Shown here in pieces: positions 17,510 to 25,770 of a stretch of DNA of 46,378 bases (its first letter is position 1; each line of letters opens with the position of its first letter). The DNA is from Ignavibacteriaceae bacterium (GTDB taxonomy: Bacteria; Bacteroidota; Ignavibacteria; Ignavibacteriales; Ignavibacteriaceae): positions 1 through 46,378 of the forward strand of contig JAHBUO010000014.1 of assembly GCA_019638025.1 (NCBI GenBank), in the 5' to 3' direction. The position numbers and the translations under genes are program-made. The notes under the pieces are model-generated. The model was not told the origin of the DNA, ran no database searches, and saw only the letters and a program-made list of their open reading frames with translations.

Positions 17510-18442
17510 ATGAAAATCGGTGTTTTAGATATTGGTTCAAACTCATTTCACTTCATACTTGGACAAATTGATATCTCATTGAATCTTAAGATTTTAGAAC
17601 GCAATCGTACTGTTCTTCGTTTAAATAAGTTTAATGCCCAATCATTAAATAGTATTGATACTAGTGATTTACAAAAGGCACTTTCAATAATTAATAATGC
17701 TATAGAGATTTGTCGTAAGCATAATGCCGAGTTGATAGTTGTTGCTACTAGTGCAGTTCGAGAGTCAAAAAATAAGAATGAATTCATTAATGAGATTCAA
17801 AACAAGTTGGGAATCAGAATCAATGTCCTTGAAGGTGAGGAAGAAGCTAAGCTTATTTACTTAGGCGTGACCAAACAACTAAACTTCTCTGATAGCGAAA
17901 TTATTTGCAATATTGATATAGGTGGTGGTAGTACAGAGATTATTTTAGGATTGGGAGAAAAAATTATTCATGCTTCAAGTGTAGCTGTTGGTGCCGTCAG
18001 ATTAGCTTCAAAGTATTTCCCCGATTATAAAATTAATGATGAAATATTTGAAAATGCTAATTATGATGTCTCCTTAATCCTCGAAGATGTAAAAAGCAAA
18101 TCAGAGGGATTCAAACCCACAAAGTTTATTGGATCGTCGGGTACATTTTTAGCAATATTAGAAATTATAAAGAAGAATAATCAACTCACTCATGACCAAA
18201 ACTTTTTTAATTATGATATGTTCAATCAGGCCAAATTAAAAATATATTCGAGTCGAACAGTTAAAGAAAGAATGAATATTAATGGTGTCGAAGAGAGACG
18301 AGCAGATATACTTCCCGCCGGATTTATAATTGTAGATTCATTATTTAAAACATTTGGTGTAGAACAATTCTATGTCTCGACATTTTCATTACGTGAAGGA
18401 GTAATGATAGCAAAATATCTAGGGAAGATGAATTTTTGTTGA
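17510..18442 (+). CDS. Ppx/GppA-family exopolyphosphatase
   Basis: A 310-residue member of the ASKHA-fold Ppx/GppA family, which hydrolyses polyphosphate and/or pppGpp. The N-terminal phosphate loop is GVLDIGSNSFHFIL, the second is CNIDIGGGSTEIILG, and VVATSAVRESKNKNEFI and NVLEGEEEAKLIYLGV (catalytic Glu region) are conserved. It contains the two actin-like lobes only; the C-terminal HD-like domain of E. coli Ppx is absent, as in short family members. Polyphosphate and pppGpp activity cannot be separated from the sequence. Confidence 0.92.
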   Translation: MKIGVLDIGSNSFHFILGQIDISLNLKILERNRTVLRLNKFNAQSLNSIDTSDLQKALSIINNAIEICRKHNAELIVVATSAVRESKNKNEFINEIQNKLGIRINVLEGEEEAKLIYLGVTKQLNFSDSEIICNIDIGGGSTEIILGLGEKIIHASSVAVGAVRLASKYFPDYKINDEIFENANYDVSLILEDVKSKSEGFKPTKFIGSSGTFLAILEIIKKNNQLTHDQNFFNYDMFNQAKLKIYSSRTVKERMNINGVEERRADILPAGFIIVDSLFKTFGVEQFYVSTFSLREGVMIAKYLGKMNFC

Positions 18443-18500
18443 ATTAATTTGAATCCAATAATAATTTATTGAATCGAATGCCAAAATCAAGGAGGTTAAT

Positions 18501-18887
18501 ATGAAATATTACAATTCAAAAATCGTTAGCACAAACTATGAAGAAACTTTATTAAAAGTTGTTGAAGAACTGAAGAAAGAGGGATTTGGTGTTCTTACTG
18601 AAATTGATGTGAAGGCAACGCTAAAAATAAAACTTGAAGTTGATTTCAGAAGGTACAAAATATTAGGGGCATGTAATCCTCCATTTGCTTATAAGGCTTT
18701 ACAACTTGAAGAAAACTTAGGAGTGCTGCTCCCCTGTAATGTCATTGTGCAAGAAAAAGAGAATAGAGAGATTCAAGTCTCGGTAGTTAATCCACTAATT
18801 TCCATGCAAGCAGTAAATAATGAAGCTTTGGTGGAGGTTGCTACTGAAGTTTCTCTGAAACTTTCAAATGTTTTATCGAAATTGTGA
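18501..18887 (+). CDS. DUF302 domain protein
   Basis: A 128-residue protein made of a single DUF302 domain: the opening TNYEETLLKVVEELKKEGFGVLTEIDV, quoted here only for its VVEELKKEGFGVLTEID core, then the YKILGACNPPFAYKAL and LGVLLPCNVIVQE segments are characteristic. The Cys residues in GACNPP and LPCNV are typical of the family. The biochemical role is not established. A strong AAGGAGG precedes the ATG. It has no signal peptide and ends four bases before the methyltransferase. Confidence 0.9.
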   Translation: MKYYNSKIVSTNYEETLLKVVEELKKEGFGVLTEIDVKATLKIKLEVDFRRYKILGACNPPFAYKALQLEENLGVLLPCNVIVQEKENREIQVSVVNPLISMQAVNNEALVEVATEVSLKLSNVLSKL

Positions 18888-18891
18888 TGAA

Positions 18892-20064
18892 ATGAAGAAG
18901 ATAAAACTGAAAAAAAATGAGGATAAAAGAATAAGAGAAGGTCATCTATGGGTCTTCAGTAACGAAATACTGGAAGTTGAGAGTAATACTGAAAATGGGG
19001 AGCTGATTGAAATTTATGATTTCTCCGGAAAATTTTTAGGAGTTGGATTCTATAACAAGTCTTCTCTGATTGCTGTAAGAGTTTTAAGTAAAAATAAAAT
19101 TATTTCTCTTGTTGACTTTTTTAGAGAGAAAATTGACAATGCCTTCCGTTTAAGAAAAGAAATTTATCCTTATCGAGATTCCTATAGAGTTGTTTTTGGT
19201 GAAAGTGATTTCCTTCCCGGTTTGATCATTGATAAGTTTTTAGATACTTATGTCCTCCAAATTAATTCGATTGGCATTCAAAAAAATATTGAAACAGTTG
19301 TTAAAATATTGGTTGAGGGATATGGAGCCAAGAATGTTTTAACAAAGAATGAAAAATATTATCGTGATTTGGAGGGGTTATCGGATGCAGATCAAATCTT
19401 ATTTGGAACTCCCGACGAAGTAATAATAAGTGATGGTAAAGTTAAATACTCAATCGACTTCGGTTCATCTCAGAAAACCGGATTCTATTTTGACCAATCG
19501 GATAATAGAGAATTTATTGAGTTAATTTCTAAAGGGAAAATGATTGTAGATGCTTTTTGCAATTCCGGTGGTTTTGGTTTACATGCAGCTTTTGCTGGAG
19601 CTTCTGAGATAACTTTTATTGATTCATCAGAAAGGGAAATTGATTCTGCTAAAAAGAATTTTCAACTCAATGACTTTAAGAATTTAACCAATTTTATTGT
19701 GGATGATGTTTTCAATCAATTTGAAAAATTAATTGCTGAAAAAAGAGAATTTGATGTTGTTATGATTGATCCTCCGGCATTTGCAAAAAATAAAAAGAAT
19801 TTAGCAGTTGCAATCAAAGGTTATGAAAAGTTGAATAATTCTGCTTTAAGGCTAGTTAAATCTGGTGGGTATCTCGTTACATCGTCATGTTCATTCCACA
19901 TAAAACAAAAAGATTTTATGGAAATCGTAAACCGAGCTTCAATTAAAGCTTCAAAAAAAGTTCAGTTGATTCAATTCAATAATGCCTCGAAAGATCATCC
20001 TCAGTTAAGCAGTATGATGGAAACAAACTATCTTAAGTTTGCAGTTTTCAGAGTATTAGGTTAA
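18892..20064 (+). CDS. RlmI-type class I rRNA large subunit methyltransferase
   Basis: A 390-residue SAM-dependent methyltransferase with an N-terminal PUA-like domain (RIREGHLWVFSNEI near residue 12), an EEHD-like middle domain (FGESDFLPGLIIDKF) and a Rossmann methyltransferase domain (VDAFCNSGGFGLHAAFAGA as the SAM loop, then DPPAFAKNKKN and SSCSFHI with the catalytic Cys). This is the architecture of E. coli RlmI, which makes m5C1962 of 23S rRNA; the target here is inferred. The ATG at 18892 is chosen; an in-frame TTG-type start at 18868 would overlap the previous gene by 20 bases. Confidence 0.9.
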   Translation: MKKIKLKKNEDKRIREGHLWVFSNEILEVESNTENGELIEIYDFSGKFLGVGFYNKSSLIAVRVLSKNKIISLVDFFREKIDNAFRLRKEIYPYRDSYRVVFGESDFLPGLIIDKFLDTYVLQINSIGIQKNIETVVKILVEGYGAKNVLTKNEKYYRDLEGLSDADQILFGTPDEVIISDGKVKYSIDFGSSQKTGFYFDQSDNREFIELISKGKMIVDAFCNSGGFGLHAAFAGASEITFIDSSEREIDSAKKNFQLNDFKNLTNFIVDDVFNQFEKLIAEKREFDVVMIDPPAFAKNKKNLAVAIKGYEKLNNSALRLVKSGGYLVTSSCSFHIKQKDFMEIVNRASIKASKKVQLIQFNNASKDHPQLSSMMETNYLKFAVFRVLG

Positions 20065-20166
20065 CTATCGATAAAAAAACTTTCAAAAAAATTCTTATTT
20101 TTGAAACTACAACATGAACTGGTTCGTCTAACCAAACGTTTTCAAAAAAAATATTAGAGGTGGAGA

Positions 20167-20724
20167 TTGGATATTACTACACTCAACGAAAAGATTAAAC
20201 AAGAGAGTGCATTCATTGATTTATTAATGAGTGAAATTAGTAAAGTTATTATCGGACAAAAGTCGATGGTTGAGAGATTGGTAATCGGACTTTTGGGTAA
20301 CGGACATATATTATTGGAAGGTGTTCCCGGTTTAGCAAAAACTTTAGCAATAAAAACGCTTGCAAATTCGATGAAAGCTAAATTCCAACGCATTCAGTTC
20401 ACACCTGACTTACTGCCTGCCGATTTAATCGGAACTCAAATTTATAATCAGAAAGATGGAAACTTTTTGATTAAGAAGGGTCCCGTTTTTGCTAATTTTA
20501 TTCTAGCAGATGAAATAAATAGAGCTCCCGCAAAAGTACAGAGTGCACTCCTGGAAGCGATGCAGGAGAGACAAGTTACAATCGGTGAAACTACCTTTAA
20601 ATTAGATGACCCATTTTTAGTTCTTGCCACGCAAAATCCTATTGAACAAGAAGGAACTTATCCTTTACCTGAAGCTCAAGTTGACCGTTTTATGTTAAAG
20701 GTTAAAATTAGTTATCCCGAGTGA
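20167..20724 (+). CDS. moxR: MoxR-family AAA+ ATPase, core half (cut by an in-frame TGA)
   Basis: MoxR ATPases act as chaperones that assemble or activate VWA-domain complexes. This 185-residue half carries the full catalytic core: Walker [10 protein letters not shown], Walker [12 protein letters not shown], sensor 1 ATQNP and the arginine-finger region EAQVDRFML. Translation then meets TGA at 20722-20724, after KISYPE, where family members usually continue with YPSREEELEIM-like sequence. The frame continues uninterrupted into the lid half at 20725-21150, and the combined length of about 326 residues is normal. The start is a TTG behind GAGGTGGAG. The gene is either nonsense-mutated, read through, expressed as two parts, or affected by a base-call error. 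Confidence 0.85.
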   Translation: MDITTLNEKIKQESAFIDLLMSEISKVIIGQKSMVERLVIGLLGNGHILLEGVPGLAKTLAIKTLANSMKAKFQRIQFTPDLLPADLIGTQIYNQKDGNFLIKKGPVFANFILADEINRAPAKVQSALLEAMQERQVTIGETTFKLDDPFLVLATQNPIEQEGTYPLPEAQVDRFMLKVKISYPE

Positions 20725-20757
20725 GATGAAGAACTGAATATTATGAGAAATAATATT
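20722..20757 (+). other. In-frame TGA followed by an AT hairpin inside moxR
   Basis: TGA (20722-20724) is in the same frame as both moxR halves. Twelve bases on, AATATTAT (20737-20744), loop GAGAA and ATAATATT (20750-20757) form a perfect 8-bp but all-AT hairpin. An ATG at 20743-20745 lies in it and would be the only early restart codon, without a clear ribosome-binding site. The hairpin lacks the apical G-U expected of a bacterial SECIS. Confidence 0.6.
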
Positions 20758-21150
20758 TCATCAACAGCTAAAGTAATTAACCAAGTTATCTCTCCCGATG
20801 ATATTAAGAAGGGGAGAGAGTTAGTGCAAGAAATTTATCTGGATGAGAAAATTGAAAAGTATATTCTTGATATAGTTTTTGCCACTCGTTTCCCTAAAGA
20901 TTTCAAGCTCGATAAATTGAATGACTTGATTAGTTATGGGGCTTCTCCAAGAGCAACTATTAATCTTAATATTGCTGCAAGAGCAATGGCATTTATTAAG
21001 CGACGCGGTTATGTAATTCCCGAAGATGTTAGAGCTGTAGCTTACGATGTGTTAAGACATAGAATTGCTGTAACATACGAAGCAGAAGCTGAAGAAATAA
21101 CTTCCGAAAAAATAATAACAGAAATTTTAAATGCTGTTGAAGTTCCTTAG
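20743..21150 (+). CDS. moxR: MoxR-family ATPase, C-terminal lid half
   Basis: This 135-residue segment, in the same frame as the upstream moxR half, is the AAA lid domain of a MoxR ATPase. It has the motif ISYGASPRATINLNIAARA (sensor 2 Arg) followed by AFIKRRGYVIPEDVRAVAYDVLRHRI, the typical MoxR C-terminus. If translation restarts, the ATG at 20743 is the likely point, but there is no good ribosome-binding site there and seven sense codons between the TGA and this ATG would be lost. Otherwise it is the tail of a single interrupted gene. DUF58 follows 15 bases later. Confidence 0.8.
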   Translation: MRNNISSTAKVINQVISPDDIKKGRELVQEIYLDEKIEKYILDIVFATRFPKDFKLDKLNDLISYGASPRATINLNIAARAMAFIKRRGYVIPEDVRAVAYDVLRHRIAVTYEAEAEEITSEKIITEILNAVEVP

Positions 21151-21165
21151 TGAATAGGATTTAGA

Positions 21166-22041
21166 ATGTTAACAAAAGAATTGCTCGGAAAAGTTCGGCA
21201 GATTGAAATCAGAACTAAGGGGCTTGTTAATCAAGTCTTTTCTGGTGAATACCATTCGATATTTAAAGGAAGAGGGATGGCGTTTTCCGAAGTTCGTGAA
21301 TATCAAATCGGAGATGATATTCGAAATATTGATTGGAATGTTACAGCAAGATTTGGACATCCTTTTGTTAAAATATTCGAAGAAGAGCGTGAACTAACAG
21401 TGATGCTTTTAGTTGACTTGAGTGGCTCTCAATCATTTGGTTCTCACAAGAAAACTAAGCAGCAAATTGCTGCCGAACTTAGTGCGATTTTTGCTTTTTC
21501 AGCATTAAAAAATAACGATAAAGTCGGAATGATTTTGTTTTCTGATAAGATTGAAAAATTTATTCCGCCAAAAAAATCAAAGTCACATACATTAAGAATT
21601 ATTAGGGAACTCCTTTCGTTTGAACCTTCCGGAAAAGGGACAAATCTTAATCTTGCACTCGAATACTTAACTAAAACAATCAAAAAGCGTAGTATTGTAT
21701 TTTTATTATCTGATTTTAATGATAAAGGTTATGATAAACTAATAAGTATTGTGAGCAGAAAGCATGATTTAGTTCCAATTGTTCTTGAAGATAAGCGTGA
21801 GGCAGAGATTCCTAAAATCGGACTCATAAATTTCGTTGATCCTGAGACAGGAAAATCGATGCTAATTGATAGTTCATCTGAGGGTTTTAGAAGGTGGTAT
21901 CAAAATACGTATAGTAAGATACATCTGGAACAAAAGCAGACATTTGTTAAGAACGATATCGATTATATTAACATAAACACTAATGAATCTTATATTAAAC
22001 CATTAGTCAACTTTTTCAAAGCACGGGAGAAACGATGGTAA
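21166..22041 (+). CDS. DUF58 domain protein of the Bat operon
   Basis: A 291-residue cytoplasmic DUF58 protein. The family signature EYHSIFKGRGMAFSEVREY and GDDIRNIDWNVTARFGHP is intact. A VWA-like fold follows, with LLVDLSGSQSFG (DxSxS) and FLLSDFNDKGYDK. DUF58 proteins regularly lie between moxR and the bat genes, and are thought to work with the MoxR ATPase on the membrane VWA proteins. AGGATTTAG lies before the ATG. It overlaps the next gene by seven bases. Confidence 0.93.
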   Translation: MLTKELLGKVRQIEIRTKGLVNQVFSGEYHSIFKGRGMAFSEVREYQIGDDIRNIDWNVTARFGHPFVKIFEEERELTVMLLVDLSGSQSFGSHKKTKQQIAAELSAIFAFSALKNNDKVGMILFSDKIEKFIPPKKSKSHTLRIIRELLSFEPSGKGTNLNLALEYLTKTIKKRSIVFLLSDFNDKGYDKLISIVSRKHDLVPIVLEDKREAEIPKIGLINFVDPETGKSMLIDSSSEGFRRWYQNTYSKIHLEQKQTFVKNDIDYININTNESYIKPLVNFFKAREKRW

Positions 22042-22976
22042 AAAGAATCCTTATTTCTCTTTTTTTCATAACCATCGCAACTTTTGGGCAAAACATAACT
22101 GTTTCCGCTTCAGTTGATTCTACTAGGTATTCTATTGGAGATTATATTAATCTTCAATATAAAATCAATCACGATAAAAATATTCAGATTTATTTTCCAA
22201 ATGTAAAGGATAGTGTTAAGGGATTAGATTATATAGAGTCAAAACCAATCAGTGTGAAAGATGAGGGTATTAGAAAAATATCAACTTACAGCTTTATATT
22301 CTCAAAATATGAAGCCGGTTCTGCGACTGTTCCAAGTATTTCTATTCCATATAAAACTACGAATGATACATTATTATCTTATATAATAACCGATTCTCTA
22401 AATTTAGAGGTATTTACAGTCGAGATTGATTCAACCGCAGATATTATTGATATTAAAGACCCCTTAACGATTCCAATTGATTGGTTACTTGTACTCCTAG
22501 TTATAACAATAATTGCAATTTTTATTTTTATTTCTTATTGGATTTATAAAAAGTACCAAATTAAAAAATTAGGTCGTGATGCAATTTTACCGATTGTAAT
22601 CAAACTGCCTCATGAAGAAGCTTATGAGTCTCTTCAAATTTTAGATTCCAAGAAATTATGGCAGAATGGTTTTATTAAGGATTATCATTCAGAAATAACA
22701 GCTATTATCAGAAGATATTTTGAAAGAAGATTTAATATTTTAGCGCTCGAAATGCCGACATCAGAAATTTTAGCTTCTCTGGAAAAAAGTAAAGTAGATC
22801 AGAATGTAAAAGAAACAACAGAAAAGTTTCTTGAGAATGCAGACATGGTCAAGTTTGCAAAATTTACTCCTATGAATGAAGTAAATTCTGAAATGATGCA
22901 ACAAGCATTCCAAATAATTGAACAATCTGAAAAACTAAATCCACTTGTCTCTGAAGATGAGGAGAGCAATGTTTAA
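22035..22976 (+). CDS. BatD-like signal-anchored membrane protein
   Basis: A 313-residue protein with a signal peptide (first 18 residues, ending ATFGQ), a periplasmic beta-rich domain similar to the N-terminal repeats of BatD/Oxygen-tolerance proteins (about 20-140), one membrane helix (about 152-173, WLLVLLVITIIAIFIFIS) and a cytoplasmic helical domain resembling the C-terminus of BatD (AIIRRYFERRFNILALEMPTSE). It occupies the place between DUF58 and batA where many Bacteroidota operons carry a small BatD-like or DUF4381-like gene. It overlaps DUF58 by seven bases and batA by eight, so tight coupling is expected. Confidence 0.8.
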   Translation: MVKRILISLFFITIATFGQNITVSASVDSTRYSIGDYINLQYKINHDKNIQIYFPNVKDSVKGLDYIESKPISVKDEGIRKISTYSFIFSKYEAGSATVPSISIPYKTTNDTLLSYIITDSLNLEVFTVEIDSTADIIDIKDPLTIPIDWLLVLLVITIIAIFIFISYWIYKKYQIKKLGRDAILPIVIKLPHEEAYESLQILDSKKLWQNGFIKDYHSEITAIIRRYFERRFNILALEMPTSEILASLEKSKVDQNVKETTEKFLENADMVKFAKFTPMNEVNSEMMQQAFQIIEQSEKLNPLVSEDEESNV

Positions 22977-23964
22977 AGAAATCACATTTGCGTATCCTTA
23001 TTTCTTTTTACTTCTCTTGATAATTCCTGTGATTATTACTTGGCACTATAAATGGGGAAAGAAGAAGAGTCCGGCTTTAAGTTTTTCAAATACTAATTAT
23101 TTGTTTCTACGAAAAAAATCTCTTAAAGAAAAACTTTCAGATATTCCATTACTTATTAGAATTATCGGAATCATTCTATTAACTATTGCTCTGGCTCGTC
23201 CACAAAGTTTCTCAACAGGTGAAAATGTGTATACTGAAGGAATTGACATTGCACTAGTTATAGATATTTCCGGAAGTATGCTTGCTGAAGATTTTAAACC
23301 AAATCGGATGGAAGCAGCAAAAAAAATTACTGAAACTTTTATCAATTCAAGACAATCAGATCAAATCGGTCTTGTAATTTTCTCGAGAGATGCATTTACA
23401 CAATGTCCACTTACTATTGATTATTCAATATTAAAAAATTTGCTTCTTGAAGTTAAAAGTGGAATGATTGAAGATGGCACCGCTATTGGTAATGCGATAG
23501 CAAATGGTGTTAATAGACTAAAAGATACTAAAGCTAAGAGCAAAGTTATGATTCTTTTAACCGATGGTGTCAATAATGCCGGTGAGGTGAATCCATTAAC
23601 TGCCGCAGAAATTGCAAAGAAGTTCAATGTAAGAATTTATACTGTGGGTATCGGAACTATGGGACAAGCTCCATATCCATTTCAAACACCGTTTGGAGTG
23701 AGATATCAAATGGTTCCAGTTGAAATTGATGAGCAAGTTTTAACGAAAATCGCAAATCTTACCGGTGGTAAGTACTTCAGAGCAACAGGTAATAAAAAAT
23801 TAGAATCAATTTATGCTGAAATTGATAAACTTGAAAAAACTAAAATTGAGGTAACATCCTATCGGAATAAAAAAGAGCATTTTTTCCCGTGGCTTGCACT
23901 TGGATTAATATTCTTATTTATCGAGCTAATGCTTGCAAATACAATCTTCAGAAAAATTCCATAA
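22969..23964 (+). CDS. batA: BatA, VWA-domain inner-membrane protein
   Basis: A 331-residue Bat (Bacteroides aerotolerance) protein. Two N-terminal membrane helices (about residues 8-25 and 55-75) precede a periplasm- or cytosol-facing VWA domain with full MIDAS: VIDISGSMLAEDFKPNRM (DxSxS), the Thr in CPLTIDYS, and LLTDGVNNAGEVNP. A C-terminal helix (FPWLALGLIFLFIELMLA) closes it. The ATG at 22969 follows GAGGAGAGC; an upstream in-frame TTG-type start would add eight residues overlapping the previous gene. BatB is nine bases downstream and is a paralogue. Confidence 0.92.
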   Translation: MFKEITFAYPYFFLLLLIIPVIITWHYKWGKKKSPALSFSNTNYLFLRKKSLKEKLSDIPLLIRIIGIILLTIALARPQSFSTGENVYTEGIDIALVIDISGSMLAEDFKPNRMEAAKKITETFINSRQSDQIGLVIFSRDAFTQCPLTIDYSILKNLLLEVKSGMIEDGTAIGNAIANGVNRLKDTKAKSKVMILLTDGVNNAGEVNPLTAAEIAKKFNVRIYTVGIGTMGQAPYPFQTPFGVRYQMVPVEIDEQVLTKIANLTGGKYFRATGNKKLESIYAEIDKLEKTKIEVTSYRNKKEHFFPWLALGLIFLFIELMLANTIFRKIP

Positions 23965-23972
23965 TTAATAAA

Positions 23973-25019
23973 ATGTTTAGATTTGAAAATCCCGAATATC
24001 TGAATTTACTTTTCTTATTGCCTTTAGTGGCAATAATACTTGTTTATCTCTTTAAAAGAAAAGTTAAACTGCTAAATAGTTTTATAGGAAAAGAATTGCA
24101 AGATGTGATTGTTGGTACCAAAAGTAACTTTAAGGAACTTTTGAAATTTTCATTGATAATCATTTCGATGGCATTGCTAATACTAGCTCTTGCAAATCCA
24201 CAAGTAGGTTCACGGTTAGAAGAAGTAAAACAAGTTGGAATCGATGTATACATTCTACTCGATGTTTCGAATAGTATGCTTGCTGAAGACATACGCCCGA
24301 ATAGATTGGCAAAAGCAAAAAACGAAATCTCGATGTTGATTAAGAAAATGCAAGGGGATCGGATTGGATTAATCATTTTTGCCGGTGAAGCTTTTGTCCA
24401 GTTTCCATTAACAACAGATTATTCTGCCGCAAATTTATTTTTATCCTCGGTAGACGTTAATTCAATTCCAACTCAGGGTACTGCAATTGCTTCCGCATTG
24501 AAATTAGCTAATAGCTCGTTTGATTATTCAAACAATACAAACAAAGTCATCGTAATCATTACTGACGGTGAAGATCATGAGGGTGATATAGATACGGAAA
24601 TAAAAAATGCGAATGAGAAAGGAGTTCTAATTTATACGATTGGAATGGGTTCTCCTTCAGGTGCTCCTATTCCTGTTCTTGATACCCGAGGAAATCAAGT
24701 TGATTTCAAAAAAGATAGAGATGGTAATACTGTTCTCACAAGATTAGATGAATTAACTCTTCAACAAATTGCTCAAAAAGGGAATGGCAAATATTATCTT
24801 TCTACAAGCTATCAAAATGAATTAGATTTAATTTATAAAGATTTATCTCAAATAGAAAAAACTGAATTCGGCTCAAAGAAGATTACTGATTACGAAGATA
24901 AATACTATTACTTTTTAATTCCTGCTATGTTACTGATGATTATCGAGTTTTTTATTTCTGAAAGAAAATCCCTTTTTATAGATAAATTGTTTAGAAGATA
25001 TAAGATTAAGAAAGTGTAA
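23973..25019 (+). CDS. batB: BatB, VWA-domain inner-membrane protein
   Basis: A 348-residue paralogue of the preceding BatA with the same plan: membrane helices near residues 9-26 and 57-77, a VWA domain and a C-terminal helix (YYFLIPAMLLMIIEFFI). The MIDAS reads ILLDVSNSMLAEDIRPNRLAKAK, with FPLTTDYSAA and VIITDGEDHEGD. The ATG at 23973 (MFRFENPEYL) is chosen since upstream start codons would overlap BatA by about 80 bases. BatA and BatB probably interact in the membrane and are likely clients of the MoxR/DUF58 pair; this is inference from family context. Confidence 0.92.
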   Translation: MFRFENPEYLNLLFLLPLVAIILVYLFKRKVKLLNSFIGKELQDVIVGTKSNFKELLKFSLIIISMALLILALANPQVGSRLEEVKQVGIDVYILLDVSNSMLAEDIRPNRLAKAKNEISMLIKKMQGDRIGLIIFAGEAFVQFPLTTDYSAANLFLSSVDVNSIPTQGTAIASALKLANSSFDYSNNTNKVIVIITDGEDHEGDIDTEIKNANEKGVLIYTIGMGSPSGAPIPVLDTRGNQVDFKKDRDGNTVLTRLDELTLQQIAQKGNGKYYLSTSYQNELDLIYKDLSQIEKTEFGSKKITDYEDKYYYFLIPAMLLMIIEFFISERKSLFIDKLFRRYKIKKV

Positions 25020-25032
25020 CCGAGGGAAGGAA

Positions 25033-25770
25033 ATGTACATTATAAAAATATTCATTATAGCTCTGTTTATTATTTCCTCGTATAATGCTCAATCATTACG
25101 TTCACTCAACAACGATGGTGTTGATAAGTATAAAAAGAATAATTTTACTGAAGCAGAAGTGAATTTTAGAAAGGGAATTGAAAATAAATCTGATGAATTT
25201 ATTCCTCACTTTAATTTAGGAGATGCCTATTATAAACAAGGGAAGTATGATGATGCTATAAAATCTTATCAACAATCAATATCTAAAACTGAAGATAAAA
25301 ATCTTAAAGCCAAAGCTCACTATAATATCGGCAATTCGTTGCTAAAATCTGATAAATTGAAAGAGAGCATAGAAGCATACAAAAATTCTTTGAAAATGAA
25401 TCCCAATGACAATGATGCTAAGTATAATTTATCCTATGCTCTAAAGAAACTGCAACAGGAACAGAATAATCAAAATCAGAAGAATGAGAATAAGGATCAG
25501 AATAAAGATAATCAGAAGAATGAGAATAAGGATAAGGACGAGAATAACGAGAATAAGGATAACCAGAATAATCAAGACCAAAAGAACAATGAACAATCTC
25601 AGCCTAAAGATAACGAGGCAAAGCAAGATCAAACAAAACAAAATCAAGAGAAGATGTCCAAAGAAGAAGCTGAACGCGTACTAAATGCTTTAAAAGATAA
25701 CGAAAAGGATATGCAAAAAAAGATTCGTAAAAAAACCGGAGTTCGTGTAAAAACTGAGAAGGATTGGTAA
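25033..25770 (+). CDS. batC: BatC, TPR protein with Asn/Lys/Gln-rich tail
   Basis: A 245-residue exported protein. A signal sequence (about residues 1-20, ending SSYNAQ) is followed by three TPR motifs (about 25-130; IPHFNLGDAYYKQGKYDDAIKSY is representative, with FNLGDAYYKQGKYDDAI its core). Residues about 138-210 are almost only N, K, Q, D and E and include a 12-residue tandem repeat. A basic tail ends with RKKTGVRVKTEKDW. TPR proteins at this place are BatC. The ATG has GAGGGAAGGA upstream. The stop and the batD ATG overlap as TAATG. Confidence 0.9.
   Translation: MYIIKIFIIALFIISSYNAQSLRSLNNDGVDKYKKNNFTEAEVNFRKGIENKSDEFIPHFNLGDAYYKQGKYDDAIKSYQQSISKTEDKNLKAKAHYNIGNSLLKSDKLKESIEAYKNSLKMNPNDNDAKYNLSYALKKLQQEQNNQNQKNENKDQNKDNQKNENKDKDENNENKDNQNNQDQKNNEQSQPKDNEAKQDQTKQNQEKMSKEEAERVLNALKDNEKDMQKKIRKKTGVRVKTEKDW
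25474..25533 (+). repeat. 36-base tandem repeat in the batC linker
   Basis: A 24-base sequence starting AATCAGAAGAATGAGAATAA occurs identically at 25474-25497 and 25510-25533, a period of 36 bases (12 codons, NQKNENKD...). Degenerate copies (GAGAATAAGGAT) follow to about 25563. The period is in frame, so copy-number changes would keep the protein intact. Confidence 0.85.

Noticed and set aside
20120..20136. Small inverted repeat GGTT...AACC upstream of moxR as an operator
   Set aside because: Only four base pairs, expected by chance.
20722..20757. Selenocysteine insertion at the moxR TGA
   Set aside because: The downstream hairpin has an all-AT stem and loop GAGAA without the apical G-U of bacterial SECIS elements, and MoxR homologues have no Cys or Sec at this place.
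25441..25684. Long open frames on both strands opposite or out of frame with batC, rich in Ile/Leu or Arg/Ile
   Set aside because: They are by-products of the GAATAA/AAGGAT-type repeat in the batC linker; composition is not protein-like and the TPR gene is the real frame.
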